From Candidatus Calescibacterium sp. (lineage in GTDB: Bacteria > Calescibacteriota > Calescibacteriia > Calescibacteriales > Calescibacteriaceae), in the NCBI GenBank assembly GCA_025060505.1, contig JANXBU010000002.1:124001-188000 (forward strand): a stretch of DNA of 64,000 nt, read 5' to 3'. Positions 25,012-34,878 of this stretch are shown in pieces. How positions within the stretch are numbered: the stretch's first letter is position 1; every line of letters begins with the position of its first letter. Under the pieces are notes generated by a model. It was not told the DNA's origin, searched no databases, and was given only the letters and a program-made list of their open reading frames with translations. The position numbers were made by a program, and so were the translations under genes.

Positions 25012-26424
25012 ATGAGGAGTGAATTTTCTGTTGATGATTCAGACTATATCGCAAATCAAAGCTGTGAGATGAATCCAAAAAGAATGAAGAATCCAAAAGC
25101 AATCTCAATAGTTCTTGTTCTGACTCTTGTTTTATTTATGTGTAGTTCCGATAACGATAAAGGCAGAGCTGGAGATACTGTAAAAATAGGAGGATTGGTA
25201 CCACTCACAGGTGTTGATGCAGCTTGGGGAGGCGTTGTTGCGACAAGTTTTAAATATGCCCAAAAAGAGATCAACGAACAAGGGGGGTTGCTTGGAAAAG
25301 ACCTTGAAGTAGTAATATGCGACTATTCTGAAGATCCAGAAGGAGTAAGATTATGCTTGAAAAAATTCATATCTCAAGGTATAAAATTTGTTGTTGGTCC
25401 AGATGGAAGTGAGGCGCTTCTTTCTGGTGTCTGTTCGTGGGATGTAGATCCAAAACTTGCAGAAGAGAAAAAATGTAATTTCGTTTCTGAAAACAAGATT
25501 GTTGTAATTGCAACATGGCCAACAAGCCCGGTTATTTCTGAATTAGATGATGCTGGACATGTTTTTAGGGTTTGTCCATCGGACGAATTTCAGGCAGCTG
25601 TTCTTGCTGAATACATACTTTCAGAAGGTATAACATCTGTTTCAGTTATATACAGGGACGATTGGGATGGTAGAGAATTTGCAAAGATATTCAAGAAAGT
25701 ATTTGAGAATTCTCCCGAGAGTTCAACAAAGGGTACAGTTTTATCTTTTGTTCCATACGAACAAGACAAAACCGAGAATTTCAGGTCAGAGATAGAGAAA
25801 CTCTATGAGAACGGAGATCCGGAAGCTATTTTTTTGTATACTTTCAATGAAGATGGGGTAAATTTTTTGGCGGAGCTGAGAACCTTTCTTGATGAGAAGC
25901 GAAAAACTTATCCAAAACTTTTTGGATGTGATTGTAATCAGTATCCTGAAATATCTGGTGGTCCAGCTGCTGAATTTGTGAGAGATAGAATGGAGGGAAC
26001 TACAATATCTCCGCCCTATGATGATCCTGATTATCAAGTATTTAGGCAAAAAATAATGGAAAAATTTGGAGACGACGGAGCAGTGGATTATATCTCATAT
26101 GATGCTGTATGTGTTATAGCTGCTGCTATTGAATCGGCTGGCGAATATGACCCGGAGAAGGTAAAGGCTAAACTAATTGATGTTACAAACTCTGGTGAGA
26201 AGGTCAAACCCCCATCTGCAGGTGGAAGTTGGAGAGACATTGTTGATAAAATAAAAAAGGGCGTAGATATTGATTACAAAGGTGTTTCGGGTGATGTTGA
26301 TTTTCTTCAAAATGGTGATGTCAAAAGCGGGACATATGTAATATGGAGAATTGAAGATACAAAGGGAGATTACAGTGATTTCAAGGAAATAAAATCTGTA
26401 AAAGTAGTAAAAGAATCTTTCTGA
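25012..26424 (+). CDS. Branched-chain-type ABC transporter substrate-binding lipoprotein
   Basis: The 470-residue product has a hydrophobic signal segment (residues about 31-43) ending in LFMC, a plausible lipobox with Cys44. A type I periplasmic-binding fold of the LivJ family follows (VKIGGLVPLTGVDAAWGG, AQKEINEQGGLLGKDLEVV, FVVGPDGSEALLS, SVSVIYRDDWDGREFAKIF). ATG 25012 gives a long n-region; ATG 25069 would give a more normal signal. However an extended -10 (TGaTTAAAA, ending 25004) lies 7 nt before 25012 and favours the longer form. It binds an amino acid or similar ligand; no permease or ATPase genes are adjacent. Confidence 0.82.
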   Translation: MRSEFSVDDSDYIANQSCEMNPKRMKNPKAISIVLVLTLVLFMCSSDNDKGRAGDTVKIGGLVPLTGVDAAWGGVVATSFKYAQKEINEQGGLLGKDLEVVICDYSEDPEGVRLCLKKFISQGIKFVVGPDGSEALLSGVCSWDVDPKLAEEKKCNFVSENKIVVIATWPTSPVISELDDAGHVFRVCPSDEFQAAVLAEYILSEGITSVSVIYRDDWDGREFAKIFKKVFENSPESSTKGTVLSFVPYEQDKTENFRSEIEKLYENGDPEAIFLYTFNEDGVNFLAELRTFLDEKRKTYPKLFGCDCNQYPEISGGPAAEFVRDRMEGTTISPPYDDPDYQVFRQKIMEKFGDDGAVDYISYDAVCVIAAAIESAGEYDPEKVKAKLIDVTNSGEKVKPPSAGGSWRDIVDKIKKGVDIDYKGVSGDVDFLQNGDVKSGTYVIWRIEDTKGDYSDFKEIKSVKVVKESF

Positions 26425-26505
26425 ATTTTCTATATCACAAAAACACTGATCTTGTGAAAAATATCAGGAATATAGAATTCATAAAGCTAATACAATAGCG
26501 TGGAT

Positions 26506-26530
26506 TTACTTAGTTTCTCTAATTAAGTAA
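26506..26530. terminator. Inverted repeat between convergent genes, weak terminator candidate
   Basis: TTACTTA (26506-26512) and TAAGTAA (26524-26530) pair perfectly across 11 nt, extended by a G-U and an A-U pair. It sits between the convergent binding-protein and dxs genes, where a bidirectional terminator is expected. The stem is AT-only and no long T-run follows, so support is limited. Confidence 0.3.
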
Positions 26531-26606
26531 GTATCTTTCAAATTCCATATTTATTCAACGGTAGGTGAGATATAATTTTTTGGCAAGGTGCTCGTATATA
26601 AGCAGT

Positions 26607-28478
26607 TTACCCGTATGAAATTATTCTTTCTATTGATCTTTTTATTCCTTCTTTATCTAGTCCGATCAGTGAAAGTAGTTCAGCTCTTGAACCTTGATCT
26701 ATGAAGAAATCGGGTGTTCCCATTCGTATTATATCAGCTTTTATTTTTTTGTCAGCGAGTAGTTCAATTACTGCTGAACCGAAGCCACCATCTTTTCTTG
26801 CTTCCTCCAGAGTTATAACTCTTTTTGTTCTCTGGGCATATTGGCATATAAGTTCGGTATCAAGCGGTTTTGCGAACTTTGAGTTTATTACGGCTACTGA
26901 GCATCCATATTTTTTCTCAGCTTCTTCTGCTGCTCTGAGAGCTTCATAAACAAGGCTCCCATAGGCCAGTATCACTACATCTGATCCATCTTTTTTTACT
27001 TCTGCTTTCCCTATTTCTATTATTTTTGGTTCGGTTTTTGGTACATCTGGAACTTCAGATCTTGGATACCTTATAGCGCAAGGTTTTCCCAGTTCCAAAG
27101 CTGTCAGGAGCATATCTCTCATATCATTTTCATCTGCTGGAGACATAAGAACCATGTTAGGTATGGGACGCAGGTATGCTATATCAAACACACCATGGTG
27201 AGTTGCACCATCTTCTCCAACTATTCCAGCTCTATCTATACATAATATAACGGGAGCGTTCTGTATAGCTACATCGTGTAATATCTGGTCGTAGGCTCTT
27301 TGCAGGAATGTGGAGTATATTGCTACAAATGGTCTCATACCAGCAAGAGCTAATCCGGCTCCAAAAGTCACAGCATGTTGTTCTGCTATTGCTACATCGT
27401 AAAATCTATCTGGAAGGTTTGCTTGAAGCTTATCGAGAGCAGTACCAAGAGGCATAGCAGCTGTTATTCCAACAACTCTTTTATCTCTCTTCGCAAGTTC
27501 AACTATAAAGTCTCCAAAAACAGATGAAAAGGACGGTCTTGATGCCTTTTTCAGAACTTTACCTGTATGTTTATCAAATGGTGGGATTCTGTGAAAAACC
27601 TCGGGATCATCCTCGGCGGGTTTATATCCTTTTCCTTTTTTTGTTTTCACATGAACTAAAACCGGCCCTTTCCATTCTTTTACTTTTTTGAGTATCCATA
27701 TGAGTTCTTTGAGGTTGTGACCATCTACCGGACCGAAATAGTAAAATCCAAGAGCTTCAAAAAATATTCCGGGTGTCATAAGAGATATTAAAGAAGCTTC
27801 TCCTCTTCTTATTATTCTTATTAAATCCTCGCCTTTCTGGGAAAGGACTTCCCTTATAAATTTTTTAATAGATTCTCGTGCTCTGAAAAATATAGGTTCA
27901 GCCATTATTTTAGAAAAGTACGAAGCAATTGCTCCTCTGTTTGGGGAAATAGACATACCATTATCGTTCAGTATTACGATTAGGTCAGATCTCATATCTC
28001 CGGCATGGTTCATCGCTTCGTAGGCCATACCACATGTCATAGCTCCATCGCCTATTACAGCTACAATTTTTCCGTTTCTCCCAAGTTTCTTGTTAGCTTC
28101 TGCTATTCCCAGAGCAGATGAAACAGATGTTCCGACATGTCCGGCACCAATTATATCATATTCTGATTCCTCTCTTCTCAGAAATCCGCCAAGACCGTTC
28201 CATATCTTCAATGTATGAAAATATTCTTTTCTGCCTGTTATGAGCTTGTGTGAATATGCTTGGTATCCTCCGTCAAATATGATTTTATCCTTAGGCATAT
28301 CAAATACATAGTGCAGAGCTAAAACGAGTTCAACTATTCCGAGCGATGGTGAAAGGTGCCCACCGTTTTTTGATACTACGTCTACTATTATCTCTCTTAT
28401 CTCTTCTGATAGCTTTTCGATCTCCTCTATTTTGAGATTCTTTATATCTTTCGGACTGTTTATCCTCTCAATAAGCAT
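26607..28478 (-). CDS. dxs: 1-Deoxy-D-xylulose-5-phosphate synthase
   Basis: From the ATG at 28478 the protein is 623 residues, the usual Dxs length, and starts in register with the family (MLIERINSPKDIKNL). The open frame extends to 28658, but those extra 60 Lys-rich residues are not typical. TAAAAT (28486-28491, complement) ends 7 nt before 28478. TPP and active-site motifs are present: AVIGDGAMTCGMAYEAMNHAG, ILNDNGMSISPN, YFGPVDGHN, AEQHAVTFGAGLA and RAGIVGEDGATHHG. One oddity: the GHQAYPHK motif reads GYQAYSHK, so the first conserved His is Tyr72. It makes DXP from pyruvate and glyceraldehyde phosphate for the MEP pathway; ispD is at 56418. Confidence 0.94.
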   Translation of the reverse strand: MLIERINSPKDIKNLKIEEIEKLSEEIREIIVDVVSKNGGHLSPSLGIVELVLALHYVFDMPKDKIIFDGGYQAYSHKLITGRKEYFHTLKIWNGLGGFLRREESEYDIIGAGHVGTSVSSALGIAEANKKLGRNGKIVAVIGDGAMTCGMAYEAMNHAGDMRSDLIVILNDNGMSISPNRGAIASYFSKIMAEPIFFRARESIKKFIREVLSQKGEDLIRIIRRGEASLISLMTPGIFFEALGFYYFGPVDGHNLKELIWILKKVKEWKGPVLVHVKTKKGKGYKPAEDDPEVFHRIPPFDKHTGKVLKKASRPSFSSVFGDFIVELAKRDKRVVGITAAMPLGTALDKLQANLPDRFYDVAIAEQHAVTFGAGLALAGMRPFVAIYSTFLQRAYDQILHDVAIQNAPVILCIDRAGIVGEDGATHHGVFDIAYLRPIPNMVLMSPADENDMRDMLLTALELGKPCAIRYPRSEVPDVPKTEPKIIEIGKAEVKKDGSDVVILAYGSLVYEALRAAEEAEKKYGCSVAVINSKFAKPLDTELICQYAQRTKRVITLEEARKDGGFGSAVIELLADKKIKADIIRMGTPDFFIDQGSRAELLSLIGLDKEGIKRSIERIISYG

Positions 28479-28606
28479 AAATCCTATTTTATTCAGAGAA
28501 GCTATCCTTTTTTGTTTTTTTAGTTTTTTGAGGTTGTGTGAAGAGGTTCCTTTCATTGTTTTGAAAATCTTTTTTATTAATCCGAACTTCTTTTTAATAT
28601 ATCCTT

Positions 28607-29050
28607 GTGTCAAATTTATCAAAGAATCTGGGCTTTCTTCTACTGTTTTTTTCGTCATGTTTTTCTATGAAAGAGTATTTTGAGATAAATATCAAAAGCA
28701 ATACGAGGTGGATTGTTCAGGAAAGCTATGCTTTGGGAAGTAGGAATGAGCAGTACGGTTCAGAGCAAAAAATAAGGGCTTCTGCTGAGATTGTAGATTA
28801 TCAAGAAAATCCAGGAGTTTTTGATATTGATGGAAAAGTGCGGGGATATTCTTTGTATGTTTATGTAAAGTATAGTATTTCTTGTCCTGACAACACTTTT
28901 TATAATGGGGTTAGTTCTTTTGAAGAGTTCTTCACAGCAAAAGATCCATATAGCTACAAGGTAAGTCTTGAAAGAGCAAGAAAAACTATACTTGGAAAGA
29001 TAAAAAATTATCTGATTGGTAAATCAAAAGATAAATGTCATAATGCCTGA
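28607..29050 (+). CDS. LptE-like LPS-assembly lipoprotein
   Basis: The 147-residue protein starts at a GTG (28607) and has a very short signal peptide ending FFSSC (Cys18). The mature part carries the weak LptE pattern: beta strands with YALGSRNEQYGSEQKIRASAEI, a middle GYSLYVYVKYSI strand and a C-terminal helix rich in K/R with ARKTILGKIKNYL. LptE plugs the LptD barrel in the outer membrane for LPS delivery. TAATAT (28595-28600) ends 6 nt upstream. It is divergent from dxs. The assignment rests on size, lipobox and pattern, so it is moderate. Confidence 0.55.
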   Translation: MSNLSKNLGFLLLFFSSCFSMKEYFEINIKSNTRWIVQESYALGSRNEQYGSEQKIRASAEIVDYQENPGVFDIDGKVRGYSLYVYVKYSISCPDNTFYNGVSSFEEFFTAKDPYSYKVSLERARKTILGKIKNYLIGKSKDKCHNA

Positions 29051-29440
29051 TTGGATTGAATTCTGTTTGACTGATGTATGCAAGTTTTATAAGATCCTTA
29101 TACGATAGATGGTGATATATATATTCTTTCTAAAAAAGAATAAAGATTTTTCAGCAAGGTAATTAGATGTAGAATTCATATTATCTTAATTCTGAATATG
29201 TTTTGTAATGTGTTTTGTTGATGATACTCTGTTCCCTGGATTTTTGATTTTGATATTTTCTCTAAGGGAAAATGTTCTTGAAGGAGCTTTTTATTTTCTC
29301 AGGATTTTTGCAAGGGAGCAAAGTGGTTGGTCTAAATTTTGATGGTATAATTTATACTTCAAAACATTATTTTATGTTTGATTCAGAGCAAGCTGAAAAT
29401 GTTTTTAGAGATCTATTTAAGATTATTATATCAGATTTAT
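29051..29440. other. 390-bp intergenic region before uvrA
   Basis: No RNA gene is recognised. An extended -10 (TGgTATAAT, 29343-29351) could start a transcript about 85 nt before uvrA; it would include a 25-codon frame (ATG 29374 to TGA 29451) that overlaps the uvrA start. A second -10 (TATATC, 29427-29432) ends 8 nt before the uvrA ATG. TTCCCT/AGGGAA arms near 29230 and 29266 form a weak long-range repeat. No LexA-type box is recognised. Confidence 0.4.
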
Positions 29441-32245
29441 ATGGCTTCTGATTTCATTTATGTAAAGGGAGCGCGACAGCATAATCTCAAAAACATAGAT
29501 GTAAAGATCCCAAAAAATAAATTTGTTGTTGTGAGTGGTGTTTCCGGTTCCGGAAAATCATCTTTGGTTTTTGATATACTTTTTGCAGAAGGGCAGAGAA
29601 GATATGTTGAGTGTCTTTCATCCTACGCAAGACAATTTATAGAACAGATGCCAAAACCAGACGTAGACTCTGTGGAAGGTCTCTCCCCAGCAATAGCAAT
29701 AGATCAGAAGAGTGCAAGATGGAATCCTCGTTCAACAGTTGCAACTTCAACCGAAATTTACGATTACCTGAGACTGCTTTTCGCTCGGGTTGGTGACCCG
29801 TTCTGTCCGAACTGTTCAATTCCAATATCTGCAATGACCCCTCAGAGAATTGCAGAGATAATAATGGATCATCCCGAGGGAACGAAAATTTTTATATTCT
29901 CTCCATATGTGAGAGGCAAAAAGGGTGAATACAGGAAAGAACTTGAAATCTGGAAATCCAGAGGATTTTCAAGAGTAAGAATTGATGGAGAACTCTATGA
30001 TCTTTTTGAAGCAACACCACAGCTTGATAAAAACAAAAAGCATACCATTGAAATTCTTGTTGATAGACTGGTTTTGAGGAAAGACGACGATACAAGAAGG
30101 AGAATAACATCATCTGTAGAGCAGGCAAAAGATATATCAAAGGGTCTTGTGTTGATGGAAGAAGAGCTACCAGATGGCAGAAAAAATACAAGAACATTTT
30201 CCACTGTTTTCTCTTGTCCTGAGTGCTCCTTTTCGTTTGAGGAAATAAGTCCAAGGATATTTTCTTTTAATTCTCCATATGGTGCATGTCCAACATGTCA
30301 TGGAATTGGAAAAATTCTGAAAGTTGATGAGGAGCTGGTTATAGATCAGGAAAAATCAATTCAAGATGGAGCGATAAGAGCTTACAAGAATAATTTCCCA
30401 GATTACATTATAGATCTTCTTGAAGAAGTAGGAAAGTTATACAAGAAGGATATTTTCAGAGAAAAATGGAAGAATCTTCCAGAAAAAGTAAAAAGAGCGA
30501 TACTTTATGCAGAGGGTCTTGAGGGCTTTGATGAGGGAGGACTAATTGACTATCTTTGGGGAAGATATGAAGAAGGATATTACTGGGAGGTTGAAAGATA
30601 CATTTCTTCTTTTGTGTGTCAAGATTGCGGTGGCTCTCGTTTGAAAAGAGAATCACTCTCAGTTTATGTTGGAGGTAAAAATATTCATCAGCTTGCAAGT
30701 ATGACTGTTGAGGATCTATATGATTTTCTCAAAAACTTGAAATTTGAAGGTGAAAAAAAGGAGATAGCTCAGAGGATTTTTTCGGAACTGATGTCTCGTC
30801 TTGAGTTTATAAAAGATGTTGGGCTTGGATACCTTGAGCTTTCTCGTGAGTCTTCATCTCTCTCAAGCGGTGAGTCTCAGAGATTAAAGCTCGCAGCTCA
30901 GCTTGGTGCCAAGTTATCTGGAGTTCTTTATGTTCTTGACGAACCAACATGCGGACTTCATCCGAGAGATATAGATAGACTTATGATGACATTGAAGAAA
31001 CTTCGTGATATTGGTAACACAGTTGTTGTTGTGGAGCATGATAGAGATGCGATAGAAAACGCTGACCTTATAATAGATCTTGGAAAGGGTGGAGGAGTTT
31101 ATGGTGGTAATATAGTTTTCTACGGAACTCCCGAAGAAGCAAAAAATAACGGAAATTCAAACTCTTTTACTTGCCAGTACCTTTCTGGTAAAAGAGATAT
31201 AGTAGTTCCATCAAAGAGAAGAGAGCCAGATGGCAGGTGGATCATTCTCAGGGGTGCAAAAGGAAGAAACCTCAAAAATATAACCGTTAAGTTTCCAGTT
31301 GGACTTTTCACGTGTGTCACCGGTGTTTCTGGTTCAGGCAAATCAACTCTCGTTGTAGATACATTGTACCCGGCGGTCAAGAGGTTTATTGAGGGAGATT
31401 CAAGAGAAAAACCTTTGGAATTCGATTCAATTGAGGGAGTTCAGAGTATAGATAAAGTTATTCTGGTTGATCAATCTCCAATAGGAAGAACACCGCGTTC
31501 GAATCCAGCAACATACACCGGAATATTTACGCCAATAAGAGAGCTTTTTGCTTCTTTGCCTGAATCTCGTGCAAGAGGTTATACTATCTCACGTTTTTCT
31601 TTCAATGTTCCCGGTGGAAGATGTGAGGAGTGTAGAGGAGAGGGTTTCATAAAAGTTGAAATGCAGCTTCTTCCAGATATGTATATAACTTGTAAAGCAT
31701 GTAATGGAAAACGTTTCAACAGAGATACGCTTGAAGTAAGGTTCAAGGGAAAAAACATAGCTGAAATTCTTGATATGACTGTTGATGAATCTCTTGAATT
31801 TTTTGCGAACCAAGCTTTCATAAGAGATAAGATTCAGGTTTTAAAAGATGTCGGACTTGGTTATATAAAACTTGGACAACCTGCTACAACACTTTCTGGC
31901 GGGGAGGCGCAAAGGATACGTCTTGCACGTGAGCTTTCTAAAAAATCAACAGGTAGAACTCTGTATATACTTGATGAACCTACAACTGGACTGCATCTTG
32001 AAGATATAAGACAGCTTGTTGATGTCTTGCAGAAGCTTGTTAGCATGGGAAATACCGTGATTGTTATAGAACATAATCTTGATTTTGTGAAAGCTGCGGA
32101 CTATATTATAGATCTTGGTCCAGAGGGAGGAGATAAAGGTGGATACCTTATAGCAGAAGGAAAACCTGAGGAGATTTCAAAATCAGAGATTAGTATTACC
32201 GGAAAATATCTTTCAAGGGAACTCAAAAGAGCCAAGTTGCAATAA
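29441..32245 (+). CDS. uvrA: Excinuclease ABC subunit A
   Basis: From the ATG at 29441 the product is 934 residues, close to the family's 940, and begins in register ([18 protein letters not shown]). The open frame extends upstream to 29378, but that part is not conserved. Two ABC modules are present: Walker [15 protein letters not shown] and [14 protein letters not shown], signature [14 protein letters not shown] and [13 protein letters not shown], Walker [14 protein letters not shown] and [13 protein letters not shown]. Zinc motifs [12 protein letters not shown]..., CPTC and CEECRGEGF...CKAC are visible. It recognises DNA damage and loads UvrB in nucleotide excision repair. Confidence 0.97.
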   Translation: MASDFIYVKGARQHNLKNIDVKIPKNKFVVVSGVSGSGKSSLVFDILFAEGQRRYVECLSSYARQFIEQMPKPDVDSVEGLSPAIAIDQKSARWNPRSTVATSTEIYDYLRLLFARVGDPFCPNCSIPISAMTPQRIAEIIMDHPEGTKIFIFSPYVRGKKGEYRKELEIWKSRGFSRVRIDGELYDLFEATPQLDKNKKHTIEILVDRLVLRKDDDTRRRITSSVEQAKDISKGLVLMEEELPDGRKNTRTFSTVFSCPECSFSFEEISPRIFSFNSPYGACPTCHGIGKILKVDEELVIDQEKSIQDGAIRAYKNNFPDYIIDLLEEVGKLYKKDIFREKWKNLPEKVKRAILYAEGLEGFDEGGLIDYLWGRYEEGYYWEVERYISSFVCQDCGGSRLKRESLSVYVGGKNIHQLASMTVEDLYDFLKNLKFEGEKKEIAQRIFSELMSRLEFIKDVGLGYLELSRESSSLSSGESQRLKLAAQLGAKLSGVLYVLDEPTCGLHPRDIDRLMMTLKKLRDIGNTVVVVEHDRDAIENADLIIDLGKGGGVYGGNIVFYGTPEEAKNNGNSNSFTCQYLSGKRDIVVPSKRREPDGRWIILRGAKGRNLKNITVKFPVGLFTCVTGVSGSGKSTLVVDTLYPAVKRFIEGDSREKPLEFDSIEGVQSIDKVILVDQSPIGRTPRSNPATYTGIFTPIRELFASLPESRARGYTISRFSFNVPGGRCEECRGEGFIKVEMQLLPDMYITCKACNGKRFNRDTLEVRFKGKNIAEILDMTVDESLEFFANQAFIRDKIQVLKDVGLGYIKLGQPATTLSGGEAQRIRLARELSKKSTGRTLYILDEPTTGLHLEDIRQLVDVLQKLVSMGNTVIVIEHNLDFVKAADYIIDLGPEGGDKGGYLIAEGKPEEISKSEISITGKYLSRELKRAKLQ

Positions 32246-32309
32246 AGAGCAAAGATGAAAATAAATTTATGTAAAAGACGGTTTCAGTTTTTAATTTAAA
32301 TTTTGGGCG

Positions 32310-33317
32310 ATGAGATACGGAGCAGAAACAAAAAACAGTAGATTGATATTTCTCGTCGGACCGGGTGGAGTTGGAAAAACGACAATGTCTGCTGCTATTG
32401 GATTTGTTCTCAGAAAATTTGGAAAAACCATTGTTATCACTATAGATCCAGCAAAGCGTCTGAAATCTGCTTTATCTATACCTATTGATGGGATGAAACA
32501 GATAAAAGAGAATCTATTTGTGACTCAGGTAGACAAAGAAAATGAGTTCAGAAAATTTGCTTTTGAGAATAATATAGGAGATATAACAAGAACAAAGCTT
32601 TTTGAAATAGCAGCCGATCTTCTTCCTTCAGAAGAATATTCAGCGATACTGAAAATTATTGATATATACGAGAATAACAACTTTGATTTTGTTGTGGTTG
32701 ATACTCCGCCTTCTTTGAAGTTTTTAAATTTTCTCGATGCACCCGGGAAGATCAAAAGTATGTTTGAAACGGGTTCTGTTAGATATTTTCTGGAGATAGT
32801 TGCTACTGCGGGTAAAAGAGTTTCTCTTCCACTTTCTATTGCTGGAAAACTCTTTGGTTCAAATTTTATTGTAGATTTCGCTAAATTTTTAAGTTCTTTG
32901 AAAGGTGTTTTTGACAAAATGGAAGAAGTTTATCGTAAATCTGTTGATCTTCTCTCAAAGTCAATCATTATAGCTGTTGCTTCTCCTTACGACAGAAAAA
33001 TAGATGAACTTAGTTTTATGCTAACGGAAATAAAAAAAAGAAAGTTGGATGCTTCTGCAATAATTATTAACAGATTTGTTGATTTTACAGAAAACGGTAT
33101 TCCGAGCAACTCACCTCAAAGCATACTAAACTTCCACAAGAATCTGGTCAATCTATCAAGAAGTATGAAGGATCGTATAAAAGAAACAGAGAAGTTCAGA
33201 GCTCCTTTGTTTGTAATAAAGGAAAAATTTGTTGATATAAACTCTCAAAAATATGTTGAATCTATTTCAAGAGAAATCGCAGATTTTGTTTCAGGTGTAC
33301 TAAAGCTGAAAAGCTAA
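32310..33317 (+). CDS. ArsA/Get3-type P-loop ATPase
   Basis: This 335-residue protein has the deviant Walker A GPGGVGKTT (about residue 17-25), the TIDPAKRLKSAL switch motif typical of ArsA-like ATPases, and DFVVVDTPPSLKFLNFL as Walker B. Only one ATPase half is present, as in bacterial single-domain homologues. The ArsA arsenite cysteines are not evident, so arsenic resistance is unlikely; a role in moving tail-anchored or other client proteins is possible but unproven. TTAAAT (32296-32301) ends 8 nt before the ATG, with no Shine-Dalgarno. Confidence 0.82.
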   Translation: MRYGAETKNSRLIFLVGPGGVGKTTMSAAIGFVLRKFGKTIVITIDPAKRLKSALSIPIDGMKQIKENLFVTQVDKENEFRKFAFENNIGDITRTKLFEIAADLLPSEEYSAILKIIDIYENNNFDFVVVDTPPSLKFLNFLDAPGKIKSMFETGSVRYFLEIVATAGKRVSLPLSIAGKLFGSNFIVDFAKFLSSLKGVFDKMEEVYRKSVDLLSKSIIIAVASPYDRKIDELSFMLTEIKKRKLDASAIIINRFVDFTENGIPSNSPQSILNFHKNLVNLSRSMKDRIKETEKFRAPLFVIKEKFVDINSQKYVESISREIADFVSGVLKLKS

Positions 33318-33386
33318 AACTATGCAATCTAAAAATATTTTGGATATAAAAAATTTTTTGATTTGGGTTCTAAATTATACTTTAAT

Positions 33387-33815
33387 ATGAACAGGCAAGA
33401 AATTTTAAATAAGTTTAAGGAAAAAGGATTGAGAGTAACTCCGCAGAGACTTACCTTATTTATGAAATTAGCTGAAATGAAAGGGCATATAAAGGCAGAA
33501 GACCTTTACAATGCTTTAAAGGAGGAGATACCTTCGATTTCAATAAGTACTGTTTACAGAACTTTGAAGGAGTTTGAAAGCAAGGGTTTTATATATTCTC
33601 TACCGTCTTCAACAGACTATGGTTTGACTGTTTTTGATACGAATTTGGAGCCACACCACCACTTTATATGTTTGCGATGCGAAAAAATTTATGATGTGCC
33701 CGAGGAATATGTTGAGATAAAAGTAAAAAATATTCAGGGGTCAATCCAATATGAAACGGTTATTATGAAAGGTTTGTGTGAGTCTTGCAAAAATAAGAAG
33801 AAAAAAGTATCGTAG
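33387..33815 (+). CDS. Fur-family regulator, PerR-like
   Basis: The 142-residue protein has the Fur-family DNA-binding half (KGLRVTPQRLTLF, SISTVYRTLKEF). The metal half has EPHHHFICLRCEKIYDVPE and a final GLCESC. Structural zinc cysteines come as CLRC and CESC. PerR-type ligands can be traced: His in KGHIKAEDLY, Asp in TVFDTN, the HHH cluster and Asp in KIYDV, where Fur normally has Glu. A peroxide-sensing PerR is the best guess, with Zur or Fur as alternatives; the palindrome at 5308 could be a target of this or a related protein. TATACT at 33376-33381 ends 5 nt before the ATG. Confidence 0.85.
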   Translation: MNRQEILNKFKEKGLRVTPQRLTLFMKLAEMKGHIKAEDLYNALKEEIPSISISTVYRTLKEFESKGFIYSLPSSTDYGLTVFDTNLEPHHHFICLRCEKIYDVPEEYVEIKVKNIQGSIQYETVIMKGLCESCKNKKKKVS

Positions 33816-33936
33816 AATCCTATACGACATCTAGCGATTTCCCCATTCAGGTCAAACCAGAACGAACGAGTAAATTTTCGAATGAAATCCGTAATTTCTC
33901 AAGTTTTTTCTTTTTCTATAACATTTGACTTGTTTT

Positions 33937-34545
33937 ATGCGTATAGTTGAGTTCCTGAAAAAGGACTTCAAGATATTTTATAGAAAGAAGACAGTATTTG
34001 TTTTGCCTATTGTTTTTTCTTTTGTGTCTGCCATTGTGATTTCGTTTTTTGTTCAGAGGGCATCGTACGAGCTTATGTGGATTGTATTTCTTTTTGCTTC
34101 GGTTTATCCTCAAATTGAAATAATGAGAAGTGAATTTGAAGATGATGTGATAGAATCTCTTATAACATCTCCTGTAAGTAGTGGAGATATCTTTATTTCA
34201 AAATTCTTGTTCGGTTTCATATTTTTGAGTATAGTTGGATTTTTTACAATTATTTTCTTTGTGTTTTTCACAAATTTACAAGTTTCAACTTCCTTGCTGT
34301 TTTCTTTTGCCATATCGCTTGTTGGTATAGTTTCTCTATCTACTCTATTTTCTCTATTTGCTGTGTCAGAAGATATAAGTTTTCCAGCATACTATGTTAT
34401 AGTTTTCCCTTTCTATATCCCTGTGATAATATCTTCTGTGAAGTTTGTTGAGGGAGACTCCTTTGCTCTGAGATTGATTTTAGGTTTTGATATAATAAAT
34501 TTCTTCGCTTCCTATGCTCTCTTTGACATAAGAAAACTACAATAG
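33937..34545 (+). CDS. ccmB: Heme exporter protein B-like (CcmB)
   Basis: The 202-residue membrane protein has six predicted segments. It keeps the CcmB core: a basic start (EFLKKDFKIFYRKK), LMWIVFLFASVYPQIEIMRSEFEDDVIESLITSPVSSGDIFISKFL, and a late FPFYIPVIISSV helix. The acidic E.EDD..ESL..SPVS segment is the family hallmark. It is slightly shorter than the typical 220. CcmB works with CcmA and CcmC in heme delivery to CcmE for c-type cytochrome maturation. None of those partner genes is adjacent. ATG 33937 follows a TATAAC (33917-33922). Confidence 0.75.
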   Translation: MRIVEFLKKDFKIFYRKKTVFVLPIVFSFVSAIVISFFVQRASYELMWIVFLFASVYPQIEIMRSEFEDDVIESLITSPVSSGDIFISKFLFGFIFLSIVGFFTIIFFVFFTNLQVSTSLLFSFAISLVGIVSLSTLFSLFAVSEDISFPAYYVIVFPFYIPVIISSVKFVEGDSFALRLILGFDIINFFASYALFDIRKLQ

Positions 34546-34615
34546 AATTTGATTTGAATAGAATTTGATTTGTCGAAATCAGAAAAATAACGAAATATTA
34601 TTTATGTATCTGAAT

Positions 34616-34846
34616 ATGCCATACGATCAGAAACTCAAGGAGAAAGCCAGAAAGATTCTTGAAGCTATGGAGAAATGGAAAGAAGCTGTTGCCAAATCTC
34701 AAATGGAGGAAATCAAGAAACACTCGCTTGAGATTGAGGAGTTGGGTAAGGATCTGATGAAGTCTATTTTCAAAGATGTATATCCCGGAGAAACTTTGTC
34801 TTCTGTGGTAAGAAAGGTTCTTGAAGAAGACCAGATTTCAAGCTAA
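34616..34846 (+). CDS. Small helical protein of unknown function
   Basis: The 76-residue product is highly charged and helical (KLKEKARKILEAMEKWKEAV, MEEIKKHSLEIEELGKDLMK), without signal peptide or membrane segment, ending with SSVVRKVLEED. ATG 34604 is an alternative start, but TATTAT (34596-34601) would begin transcription after that codon, favouring 34616. No domain is recognised. It lies between ccmB and the end of a giant convergent gene. Confidence 0.55.
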   Translation: MPYDQKLKEKARKILEAMEKWKEAVAKSQMEEIKKHSLEIEELGKDLMKSIFKDVYPGETLSSVVRKVLEEDQISS

Positions 34847-34878
34847 GTGATTGAGCTTAAAGGAGTTTGAGAAAAGTT

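Noticed and set aside
28479-28658. 60-residue N-terminal extension of Dxs
   Set aside because: Not typical of the family, overlaps the divergent LptE-like start, and a -10 box sits right before the internal ATG at 28478.
29378-29440. 21-residue N-terminal extension of UvrA
   Set aside because: Family alignment begins at the ATG at 29441, which also has a well-placed -10 box.
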